Assembly: GCA_025357355.1 (NCBI GenBank)
Contig: JANXPK010000634.1
Span: forward strand, 1 to 12,098
DNA length: 12,098 nucleotides
Source: Rhodobacterales bacterium
GTDB lineage: Bacteria > Pseudomonadota > Alphaproteobacteria > Rhodobacterales > Rhodobacteraceae
Direction: 5' to 3'
Shown piece after piece: positions 1 through 5,888 of the stretch (the first letter of the stretch is position 1; each line of letters starts with the position of its first letter). A model generated the notes under the pieces. The model was not told the origin of the DNA and searched no databases. It saw nothing but the letters and a program-made list of their open reading frames with translations. Both the position numbers and the translations under genes were made by a program.

Positions 1-1
1 A

Positions 2-589
2 CATGCCATCATGGGCCTGCAGGCCGAGGTTCCCGGACTGGTCGACAGCGGGGCAACCGGGCTGATCGTGGCGGATGTAGAGGGCAATCTGCTTTATGGC
101 TCCGGCATGGGGCGGGAGTTGATGTTGCGCGTGACGCATCCCAGGATGGCGGTCGACGCGGGTCCGGTGCGGCGCGATGCCTTGCCTGCCGAAGTGCGCA
201 AGATTTGCCGCATCCTTGGCCGGGTCATGGCGGGAGAGGATGTGGAAACCTCACCCGTTCATCACCACCGCAATCTGTGGGGCGGGTTTACCTTTCGCGC
301 CAATTTGTTGCGCGGCGATACGCCCGGCAGTCGTGTCGTCGGCATCACCATCACGCATCAGGAACCGGAAGGGATCAAGCTGGTCAAGCGGATCGGGGAA
401 TTGCCACTGAGCCGGCGACAATCCGAGATTTGTCTGGCGCTGGCCCAAGGCGGCAATTACGACGACATGTCGCACAGGTTCGGCATCAGCAAGCACACCG
501 CCGTTGCCCACAGCCGGGTGATTTACGACAAGCTTGGCGTCCACAGCCGCGCTGAATTGCGCGGCCGGTTGCTGACGACGGGGCCTTGA
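2..589 (+). CDS. LuxR-family transcriptional regulator (C-terminal part, 5' end outside window)
   Basis: The reading frame is open to the left edge. The first ATG is at position 11, but three sense codons precede it and no ribosome binding site can be seen, so the true start probably lies upstream. Counting from that ATG there are 192 residues. Residues about 131-188 form a LuxR/GerE helix-turn-helix: LPLSRRQSEICLALAQG, then a recognition helix around GISKHTAVAHSRVIYDKLGV, ending in a SRAEL segment. Residues about 10-120 (GLIVADVEGNLLYGS near the start, TFRANLLRG later) resemble a PAS-like sensory fold, but no ligand can be named. It presumably binds DNA as a dimer and controls transcription; targets are unknown. 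It converges on the methyltransferase gene with only seven bases between stop codons, so it is not in that operon. The HTH class is secure; sensory function is not. Confidence 0.85.
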   Translation, partial: HAIMGLQAEVPGLVDSGATGLIVADVEGNLLYGSGMGRELMLRVTHPRMAVDAGPVRRDALPAEVRKICRILGRVMAGEDVETSPVHHHRNLWGGFTFRANLLRGDTPGSRVVGITITHQEPEGIKLVKRIGELPLSRRQSEICLALAQGGNYDDMSHRFGISKHTAVAHSRVIYDKLGVHSRAELRGRLLTTGP

Positions 590-596
590 CGCGGGA

Positions 597-1577
597 TTAC
601 CCCCGCGCCTTGCGTCCACCGCGACGGCCCGACGTGGCGGCACTTGCCGCAGCCGAGGCTTCGGCAAAGGTCGCCCCAGCCTCGACCGCTTCGACCACCT
701 TGGCAAAGCGGATCCATTCGCCGCCATTGGCGTCATGATCCATCAGGAAGTTGGCGGCGCGGATCGCCTCCATCTCGGGCAGGCGGACCGGGTTCATGAT
801 GGCAGAGGTCATCCCGGACCCGATGGCCATCGGCAGGAAGGCCGCGTTGACACCGTGGCGGTGTGGCAGGCCAAACGAGATGTTGGAGGCACCGCAGGTG
901 GTGTTGACGCCCAGCTCATCGCGCAGGCGGCGGACCAGGGTGTAGACTTGGCGCGCGGCTGAGCCCAAGGCACCGACGGGCATCACCAGGGGATCGACCA
1001 CGATGTCGTGGGCCGGAATGCCGAAATCGGCGGCGCGCTGGACGATCTTCTTGGCGACGGCAAAGCGGACATCGGGGTCCTGCGAGATACCGGTATCGTC
1101 ATTGGAGATGGCGACAACGGCGACGTTGTATTTCTTGACCAGCGGCAGGATGCGTTCCAGCCGCTCTTCCTCGCCAGTGACGGAGTTCAAAAGCGGGCGG
1201 CCCTCGCAGGCCAGAAGACCGGCTTCGAGTGCCGCGGGAACCGAGCTGTCGATGCACAGGGGCGCGTCCACGGTAGCTTGGATGATCTCGATCAGTTTGC
1301 GCATCAGCGGCGGTTCGGTGAAGTTGTTGTCGGCGTAACGCGGGTCGGAGGCCATCTTGTTGGTGAAAACGGCGCCGGAATTGACGTCAAGCACATTGGC
1401 GCCGCAAGCGACCTGTTCCAGAGCGTCCTTGATGACGGTCTCGAAATTGTCGAGTTCAAGTTCGGCCGCCAGCTTCTTGCGCCCCGTCGGGTTGATGCGC
1501 TCGCCGATCACGCAGAAAGGCTCGTCAAAGCCGATGATGACAGTCTTGGTTTTCGATTCGATCACGGTGCGCGTCAT
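597..1577 (-). CDS. Methyltetrahydrofolate:corrinoid methyltransferase (pterin-binding, DHPS-like)
   Basis: This 326-residue protein has the pterin-binding TIM-barrel fold shared by dihydropteroate synthase, the folate domain of MetH and AcsE-type methyltransferases. Visible landmarks are GERINPTG at 25-32, DVNSG at 64-68, LCIDSS at 107-112, NSVTGEE at 131-137, VVDPLVMPVG at 193-202 and GASNISFGLP at 229-238. The MetH-like GERINPTG and missing folate-synthesis context argue for methyl transfer from 5-methyl-THF to a corrinoid protein. No homocysteine-binding or B12-binding domain is attached, so those partners must be separate proteins. The C-terminus ends in an Ala-rich stretch and a basic tail (SGRRGGRKARG), atypical for the fold. 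It is the last gene of a leftward operon, nine bases after the MetF-like gene. An AAGGGA ribosome binding site six bases upstream supports this start. Role in methionine synthesis is inferred; catabolic demethylation is the alternative. Confidence 0.88.
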   Translation of the reverse strand: MTRTVIESKTKTVIIGFDEPFCVIGERINPTGRKKLAAELELDNFETVIKDALEQVACGANVLDVNSGAVFTNKMASDPRYADNNFTEPPLMRKLIEIIQATVDAPLCIDSSVPAALEAGLLACEGRPLLNSVTGEEERLERILPLVKKYNVAVVAISNDDTGISQDPDVRFAVAKKIVQRAADFGIPAHDIVVDPLVMPVGALGSAARQVYTLVRRLRDELGVNTTCGASNISFGLPHRHGVNAAFLPMAIGSGMTSAIMNPVRLPEMEAIRAANFLMDHDANGGEWIRFAKVVEAVEAGATFAEASAAASAATSGRRGGRKARG

Positions 1578-1586
1578 GAAAGTCCC

Positions 1587-2498
1587 TTATGCGTTGGCCG
1601 GAACGCCCGCGGCGCCGCCGTTTTCGGTGACCCAGGTGGCATTGGTCTTGATGCCACCCAGCGGAAAGAAATGCACCTGCTCGATGCCGAATTTCGGGTT
1701 GCGGGCCTTGTGCGCGGCCAATTCGGTCACGAACTCGGTCGGCTCATAGGGCAGCAAAAGTTTCGTCACGTCCATCGCGCGTTTTTGCAGCACGCGCAAG
1801 GAGGCGCCGACACCGCAGGAGATGGCAAATTTGATCAGCGTCTGCAATTTGGCGGGGCCTGCGACGCCAATGTGGATCGGCAGGGTGATGCCCTCGGCGG
1901 CCAGACGGTCGGCCCAGGCGATCACCGGGGCGGCTTCAAAGCAGAACTGGGTGGCGATGGCCATCCTGGCATCGGAGCGGTTGGCGAAATCGTTTTTCCA
2001 TTTGAGGGCTTGCAGGACGATCCTGTCACCGCCGTCGCGGTCGATGTCCTTGTTGCCCTCGGGGTGGCCTGCGACATGCAGGCGTTCGAACCCATTGAAG
2101 AGACCGGTTTCGATGAGCTGCATCGAGTTGTCAAAATCATCCGCAGGCGTGGTCACGCCGCCGCCCAGCAGCAGGGCCTGGCGGACGCCGACGTCCTTGT
2201 AGCGGGCAATCCAGTCGGCAAGGGTCGCCTTGGAATGGATGATCCGGGCCGGGAAATGCGGCATGACGTCAAAGCCTTCGCCCGCAATGCGCTTGGCGGT
2301 GGCGACCATATCTTCGATCGGGGTGCCCTCGATATGGGCGATGTAGACGCGGGTGCCACGCGGCAGCAACGGGCGAAAATCTTCGACCTTTTCGGCGGTG
2401 CGAGGCATCACTTCGATCGAATAGCCTTTCAGGAAGGCCTCGACCTCTTCGGTGACGCCCGCAGGTGCGGCGTCGCGGCGAAAATTGAACAGGGCCAT
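1587..2498 (-). CDS. Methylenetetrahydrofolate reductase, divergent MetF-like
   Basis: The 303-residue protein matches the length and motif order of bacterial MTHFR, a flavoprotein that reduces 5,10-methylene-THF to 5-methyl-THF in the cytoplasm. SIEVMPRT (27-34) carries the equivalent of the catalytic Glu of E. coli MetF. HVAGHPEGN (141-149) corresponds to the conserved HPE segment, ATQFCFE (182-188) to ITQFFFD, and GIEQVHFFPLGG (271-282) to the C-terminal substrate region. The segment aligning with LRGD, whose Asp contacts the flavin in E. coli MetF, reads LLLGGG (109-114), so that Asp is absent. Its neighbour uses the product 5-methyl-THF, which fits substrate channelling along the operon. 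An AGGAG overlaps the stop codon of the preceding gene and sits eight bases before the ATG, suggesting coupled translation. Family assignment is firm; I withhold the metF symbol because a canonical copy may exist elsewhere. Confidence 0.85.
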   Translation of the reverse strand: MALFNFRRDAAPAGVTEEVEAFLKGYSIEVMPRTAEKVEDFRPLLPRGTRVYIAHIEGTPIEDMVATAKRIAGEGFDVMPHFPARIIHSKATLADWIARYKDVGVRQALLLGGGVTTPADDFDNSMQLIETGLFNGFERLHVAGHPEGNKDIDRDGGDRIVLQALKWKNDFANRSDARMAIATQFCFEAAPVIAWADRLAAEGITLPIHIGVAGPAKLQTLIKFAISCGVGASLRVLQKRAMDVTKLLLPYEPTEFVTELAAHKARNPKFGIEQVHFFPLGGIKTNATWVTENGGAAGVPANA

Positions 2499-2507
2499 CG
2501 GAGACTC

Positions 2508-2813
2508 CTAGCGGGCGCTCGCCCGGCCTTCAGCGTTGATCAGGGTTTTCAGGCGGTCGGCGTCATATTCGGCTTCGATCCGGGCGGCCTCGGACGCGGC
2601 CACGGTATCCGGTTCGCCTTCGACCGAATAGGGCGTCGCCTTGCGCCATTCGGCCATGTAGGCGTCGGCATCCTTGGCGCCGGTCTTCATGGCGCAGCGG
2701 TCGATGGCCTGTTCGAAGCGCTCGGACAGCTTGACCTTGGAGCCTGAGCGTCCCCTGCCCACGATGATCTGGGCGGGGATGTCGCGCCAATAGACGATGG
2801 TCACTTCAGGCAT
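2508..2813 (-). CDS. Small 'virulence factor' domain protein (Virulence_fact family)
   Basis: The chosen frame gives 101 residues beginning MPEVTIVYWRDIPAQIIVG. I recognise this as the small conserved domain labelled 'Virulence_fact', a name with no demonstrated meaning; the biochemical role is unknown. It has no signal peptide or membrane segment. The first half is probably beta-alpha (VTIVYW, then IPAQIIVGRG and KVKLSERFEQAIDRCAM) and the C-terminal third is charged and helical, rich in Ala, Glu and Arg. A longer frame runs to 3032, but its extra 73 residues are Arg/Pro/His-rich and cross into the neighbouring gene. The ATG at 2813 has AAGGAA five bases upstream, so I use that start. It is the first gene of the leftward operon, nine bases before the MetF-like gene. 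A small accessory to folate or corrinoid chemistry is a guess from context only. Confidence 0.8.
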   Translation of the reverse strand: MPEVTIVYWRDIPAQIIVGRGRSGSKVKLSERFEQAIDRCAMKTGAKDADAYMAEWRKATPYSVEGEPDTVAASEAARIEAEYDADRLKTLINAEGRASAR

Positions 2814-2818
2814 GATGA

Positions 2819-2824
2819 TTCCTT
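2819..2824 (-). promoter_or_regulatory. Ribosome binding site deciding the start of the Virulence_fact gene
   Basis: On the minus strand this reads AAGGAA, five bases before the ATG at 2813. It is the reason for rejecting the longer in-frame start at 3032, which would also overlap the 5' end of the divergent ppx gene. Confidence 0.7.
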
Positions 2825-2919
2825 GGCGCTTTGGCCTGGTCTGGGTGTAGCGGCATTTCCCGACCGGCGGTGTCGGTTTTCGACATTGCACCACCCGGTT
2901 GCGACCGCATTCAGAACAC

Positions 2920-2948
2920 TTGTGAAGCGGGTGCATCGGCGTTAGCGT
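2920..2948 (+). promoter_or_regulatory. Possible sigma-70 promoter for the ppx-rlmE operon
   Basis: TTGTGA at 2920-2925 and TAGCGT at 2943-2948 are separated by 17 bases and would start transcription near 2955, about 20 bases before the ppx start. Both hexamers are imperfect, so this is a weak prediction. It lies in the 159-base divergent gap. On the minus strand a TTGACT (2956-2951) could be a -35 element for the folate operon, but I find no -10 at a proper distance. Confidence 0.3.
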
Positions 2949-2972
2949 GCAGTCAACCACGAATGGAGGGCG

Positions 2973-4115
2973 ATGATGACGCCCGTGCGTCCCCGGGGGG
3001 AGGACGCGATCCCGCTGCCGGTCGAGCCGCATCTCGCGGGTACCTGGCAGTCCGAACCGTCACCCCCCCAAAACGCCCGGTCGGCGCAGCTTTATGCGGC
3101 GCTTGATCTGGGTACGAATTCTTGCCGGATGCTGATTGCCCAGCCAAGGGGCAGTCAGTTTCAGGTCGTGGACAGCTTTTCCAAGACCGTGCAACTGGGG
3201 GCAGGTCTGGAAGCCTCGGGTCGGTTGAGCCGGGCCTCGATGGGGCGCACGATACAAGCACTGCGAATCTGTCAGAAGAAGATCGAGAAGCATGGGGTCA
3301 AGCGGTTGCGGCTGGTGGCAACCGAGGCGTGCAGGCGGGCCCGCAATGGCCGTGACTTCATGCGGCAAATCCGCCGCGAGACCGGGCTGGTGGTAGAGAT
3401 CATTGCGGCCGAAGAAGAGGCGCGGCTGGCGGTGATTTCCTGTGCGCCCCTGGTGCAGCCGCAGACCGAGCAGCTGTTGGTGGTGGATATTGGCGGCGGA
3501 TCGACCGAACTGGTTTGGATCGACCTGTCGGCAGTGGTGCCAGACGACCGGCCGCGCGCCATCATGCGGCTGCATTCCGGCTTTCATGCCCAGGGCGAAG
3601 GCGATGCGCGGGTGGTGGACTGGATTTCGGTGCCGCTTGGGGTGGCGACGCTGAAGGATCAGTTCGGCGATGTCGATGATGATGCGGCGCGCTTTGCCTT
3701 GATGAGCTGGTTTTTCGAGGAACATCTGGCGGCATTTTCCCCCTATAACGCCGCCCAGCCGCGCGCCGGGTTTCAGATCATCGGCACGTCGGGCACGGTG
3801 ACGACGGTGGCCGCGTCCTTTCTGGGCTTGCGCCGTTATGACCGGGCCAAGGTGGACGGGTTGGTGATGACGTCGGATCAGATCGACTTTGTGATCCGCG
3901 ATTACCTGTCGCTTGGCCCGGAGGGCAGGCGCACTGATCCGCGTATCGGGCGCGACCGCCATACGCTGATCATGTCGGGGGCGGCTATCCTTCAGGCGTT
4001 GATGCGCGTATGGCCGACCGATCAGCTTTCCGTGGCCGACCGTGGCCTGCGCGAGGGGCTCTTGTACGCACAGATGAGTGCGGATGGCGTATTGGAAGAC
4101 GGACCATTCGAATGA
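2973..4115 (+). CDS. ppx: Ppx/GppA family exopolyphosphatase / pppGpp phosphohydrolase
   Basis: The 380-residue protein has the actin-like ASKHA fold of the Ppx/GppA family, which removes terminal phosphate from polyphosphate or from pppGpp in the cytoplasm. ALDLGTNSCRMLIAQ at 43-57 is the first phosphate loop, AAEEEARLA at 145-153 contains the expected catalytic Glu, VVDIGGGSTELVW at 170-182 is the second phosphate loop, and GTSGTVTTVAA at 271-281 is the adenosine-side motif. The length is that of the short, two-domain form without the C-terminal HD extension of E. coli PPX. The N-terminal 38 residues are Pro-rich and probably disordered. The start is ATGATG: GGAGGG at 2965-2970 is only two bases from the first ATG and five from the second, so 2976 may be the real initiator. 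The stop overlaps the rlmE start as ATGA. Ppx versus GppA cannot be told from sequence alone. Confidence 0.9.
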   Translation: MMTPVRPRGEDAIPLPVEPHLAGTWQSEPSPPQNARSAQLYAALDLGTNSCRMLIAQPRGSQFQVVDSFSKTVQLGAGLEASGRLSRASMGRTIQALRICQKKIEKHGVKRLRLVATEACRRARNGRDFMRQIRRETGLVVEIIAAEEEARLAVISCAPLVQPQTEQLLVVDIGGGSTELVWIDLSAVVPDDRPRAIMRLHSGFHAQGEGDARVVDWISVPLGVATLKDQFGDVDDDAARFALMSWFFEEHLAAFSPYNAAQPRAGFQIIGTSGTVTTVAASFLGLRRYDRAKVDGLVMTSDQIDFVIRDYLSLGPEGRRTDPRIGRDRHTLIMSGAAILQALMRVWPTDQLSVADRGLREGLLYAQMSADGVLEDGPFE

Positions 4116-4855
4116 CCGAGAAACTGACATCTGGACGCGGGCAGCGAGAACTGCGGGTGCGGGTGAAGACTGCCAAGGGGCGCAAACTGTCATCGACGTT
4201 GTGGCTTGAGCGGCAGTTGAACGACCCTTATGTGATCCGCGCCAAGAAAGACGGATTTCGAGGCAGGGCGGCCTTCAAGATCCTGGAACTGGACGAGAAA
4301 TTCGCGTTTCTGAAGCCGGGGGTCCGGGTTGTCGATCTGGGCTGCGCGCCGGGTGGCTGGTGTCAGGTGGCGGTGGCGCGGGTCAATGCCCTTGGCGAAA
4401 ATGCAAAAAAGCCCATCGGCACGGTACTGGGCGTCGATCTGCAGGCCGTCGAGCCGATTGCCGGGGCGCAGATCCACCAGCTCGACTTTCTCGCCGACGG
4501 GGCGGAGCGCCAAGTCAAGGCTTGGCTCGGTGGTCGCGCCGATGTGGTGATGTCGGACATGGCGGCGGCGGCATCGGGGCACAAGGGCACCGACCATCTG
4601 CGCATCATTGCGCTGTGCGAAGCGGCGGCGGAGTTTGCGTTTGATGTCCTGGAAGAGGGTGGGACCTTTGTCGCCAAGGTGCTGGCGGGCGGGGCGGAAA
4701 CCCAGTTGCAGGCCACGCTCAAGCGCAATTTCCGCAAGGTGGTGAATGTGAAGCCGCCCGCCAGCCGCGCCGACTCATCCGAGAAATTCGTGGTAGCGCA
4801 GGGCTTTCGTGGCCGACAGGACCCGGACCTTGATGGGCAAGTGCCTGCCGATTAA
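4112..4855 (+). CDS. rlmE: 23S rRNA (uridine-2'-O-)-methyltransferase RlmE (FtsJ/RrmJ)
   Basis: The protein of 247 residues is an RlmE-type SAM-dependent methyltransferase, which 2'-O-methylates U2552 in the A loop of 23S rRNA late in 50S assembly. DLGCAPGGW at 75-83 is the SAM-binding motif I. The K-D-K-E catalytic set of the family is visible as K56 (AAFKILEL), D149 (VMSDMA), K189 (FVAKVLAG) and E224 (SSEKFVVAQ). GRGQRELRVRVKTAKGRK near the N-terminus is a basic RNA-binding segment. The frame opens further upstream at 4010, but that stretch lies within ppx; the ATG at 4112 overlaps the ppx stop (ATGA) and gives the expected family length, with the basic N-terminal segment of alphaproteobacterial members. 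It is the last gene of the operon, followed by a strong terminator. Pairing of ppx and rlmE suggests a link between stringent signalling and ribosome maturation, but this is inference. Confidence 0.95.
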   Translation: MTEKLTSGRGQRELRVRVKTAKGRKLSSTLWLERQLNDPYVIRAKKDGFRGRAAFKILELDEKFAFLKPGVRVVDLGCAPGGWCQVAVARVNALGENAKKPIGTVLGVDLQAVEPIAGAQIHQLDFLADGAERQVKAWLGGRADVVMSDMAAAASGHKGTDHLRIIALCEAAAEFAFDVLEEGGTFVAKVLAGGAETQLQATLKRNFRKVVNVKPPASRADSSEKFVVAQGFRGRQDPDLDGQVPAD

Positions 4856-4893
4856 TCACGAATGCGCAACGATCCCTTTGCCACGATAAAACG

Positions 4894-4918
4894 AAAGGCG
4901 CCAAACCGGCGCCTTTTT
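4894..4918. terminator. Bidirectional rho-independent terminator between rlmE and the mepK-like gene
   Basis: AAAGGCGCC (4894-4902), a five-base loop AAACC, and GGCGCCTTT (4908-4916) form a perfect 9-bp hairpin followed by two more T. On the minus strand the stem is followed by TTTCGTTTT, so it can also end leftward transcription from the endopeptidase gene. It sits 38 bases after the rlmE stop and 43 bases from the stop of the convergent gene, the position expected for a shared terminator. Confidence 0.9.
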
Positions 4919-4960
4919 CGTCAAATTCCCTGGAACCTGCACCCGGTCTGGCGACGCCGT

Positions 4961-5530
4961 TCAGCCATGCCAGGTGCGGACTTGACCGCAATCCATATGC
5001 ACAAAGTTGGACCGGTAATATTGCCCGACGCCACCAGCCCCGCAGGCCAGGGCGGCATTGGCCATCTGCGAAACCGTCCGCGATTGCAGGCGCAGGTCGG
5101 CGGCCATGCCCTGAATGTGCAGGGAATTGCGGGCAACGCCGCGGGAATGTTCGCGCAAGAGCGCATTGGTTTCGGGAGTGCGGTAGCCCGACAGCAGCAT
5201 GTAGGGCTCTTTGACGTCCAAAAGATGGTGGGTCGCGGCAATGATGTCGAGATTTGCCGGGTTCATCGCGATGGTGGCATCGACCCGCAGATCACGCATG
5301 AAGTGGCTGATTTCCTTGACGACTTCGGGAACGTACTTGCCGTCGATCCAGTAGATCGCATCAACTGTTTCGCCCGAACGGCCCGAGTACATCTTGACCC
5401 GTCGAATGTCGCCCGCCCCTTTGAGGAACCCGAATGTATTGGCGTAGGTTGGCGCGGCCGTCACAGCAGCAGCAGCAAACACCCCGAACAAACCGCGACG
5501 AGTGATGCCTGCCGAATTCGTGTTGTTCAT
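4961..5530 (-). CDS. DUF882 / M15-type murein endopeptidase, MepK (YcbK)-like, Tat-exported
   Basis: The 189-residue protein begins with a twin-arginine signal: TRRGLFGVFAAAAV at 10-23, with likely cleavage near TYA-NT at 30-31. The mature part is the DUF882/peptidase M15 domain. SGYRTPETN (114-122), SLHIQGMAADL (136-146) and FVHMD (176-180) supply the zinc ligands H138, D145 and H178. The E. coli family member MepK cleaves the 3-3 (meso-DAP to meso-DAP) cross-links of peptidoglycan that L,D-transpeptidases make. A divergent L,D-transpeptidase gene 358 bases away fits that role; in E. coli the homologous genes ycbB and ycbK are also neighbours. No strong Shine-Dalgarno precedes the ATG at 5530. 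On the minus strand TAGAAT (5560-5555) is a plausible -10 box with a short leader, but no clear -35 was found. Endopeptidase fold and export are clear; cross-link specificity is inferred. Confidence 0.88.
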   Translation of the reverse strand: MNNTNSAGITRRGLFGVFAAAAVTAAPTYANTFGFLKGAGDIRRVKMYSGRSGETVDAIYWIDGKYVPEVVKEISHFMRDLRVDATIAMNPANLDIIAATHHLLDVKEPYMLLSGYRTPETNALLREHSRGVARNSLHIQGMAADLRLQSRTVSQMANAALACGAGGVGQYYRSNFVHMDCGQVRTWHG

Positions 5531-5888
5531 TCTTGAAGCCTGTCCCGTTCGAGTATTCTACCGTCTATGCCGACAGCTTTTTTGTCACTTCATCCCGAAA
5601 GTGCCCGGAAGCTATCGCACATCTTGGAACGAAGCCCAACAAGGATTTGCCCGGCTTTGCGGCACGATGGGCCCAATAGGCGAAAAATTGCTGAATGCAA
5701 GGGGGGACTAGGCCAGAATTTGCGAAGCAGGATTGCGGTCAGGATCGACACAATCGCGACAAGTGTCATGCGAGGACCCGCGTGCACCGTTTACTTGCGC
5801 TTGATTTTGGCGCTAGTTTGACGCATGCGAGGGCTTATGTCTTCAACGGGGCTGATTTGCCATAAGGTAGGGCGAGGTTTGTGAAAAG
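5531..5888. other. Divergent 358-base intergenic region between mepK-like and ldt genes
   Basis: This gap must hold the promoters of two divergent cell-wall genes. On the minus side TAGAAT (5560-5555) could be the -10 box of the endopeptidase gene. On the plus side TTGACG (5818-5823) is a good -35 hexamer without a convincing -10, a common situation in Rhodobacterales. A nine-base direct repeat, CATGCGAGG, occurs at 5767-5775 and 5824-5832 and might be a regulator site or chance. A minus-strand frame at 5787-5590 has a hydrophobic N-terminal stretch but no ribosome binding site, and I do not call it a gene. No tRNA, riboswitch or terminator was found. Confidence 0.5.

Noticed and set aside
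1008..2747. A 579-codon plus-strand open frame opposite the folate operon
   Set aside because: Low-complexity Gly/Asp/His-rich translation with no recognisable motif, spanning three well-supported minus-strand genes and their junctions.
2814..2972. SAM, SAH or cobalamin riboswitch in the leader of the folate operon
   Set aside because: No B12 box or recognisable SAM/SAH aptamer elements on the minus strand; only a small 5-bp hairpin (TGTCG/CGACA) is present.
2814..3032. N-terminal extension of the Virulence_fact protein by 73 residues
   Set aside because: The added sequence is Arg/Pro-rich, overlaps the divergent ppx start, and a good ribosome binding site marks the internal ATG at 2813.
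3060..4193. A 377-codon minus-strand frame opposite ppx
   Set aside because: Arg/His/Gln-rich translation without motifs; the plus strand encodes a clear Ppx/GppA protein.
5590..5787. Possible small membrane protein on the minus strand with a short hydrophobic N-terminus
   Set aside because: No ribosome binding site before either possible ATG, the hydrophobic run is short, and the rest of the translation looks random.
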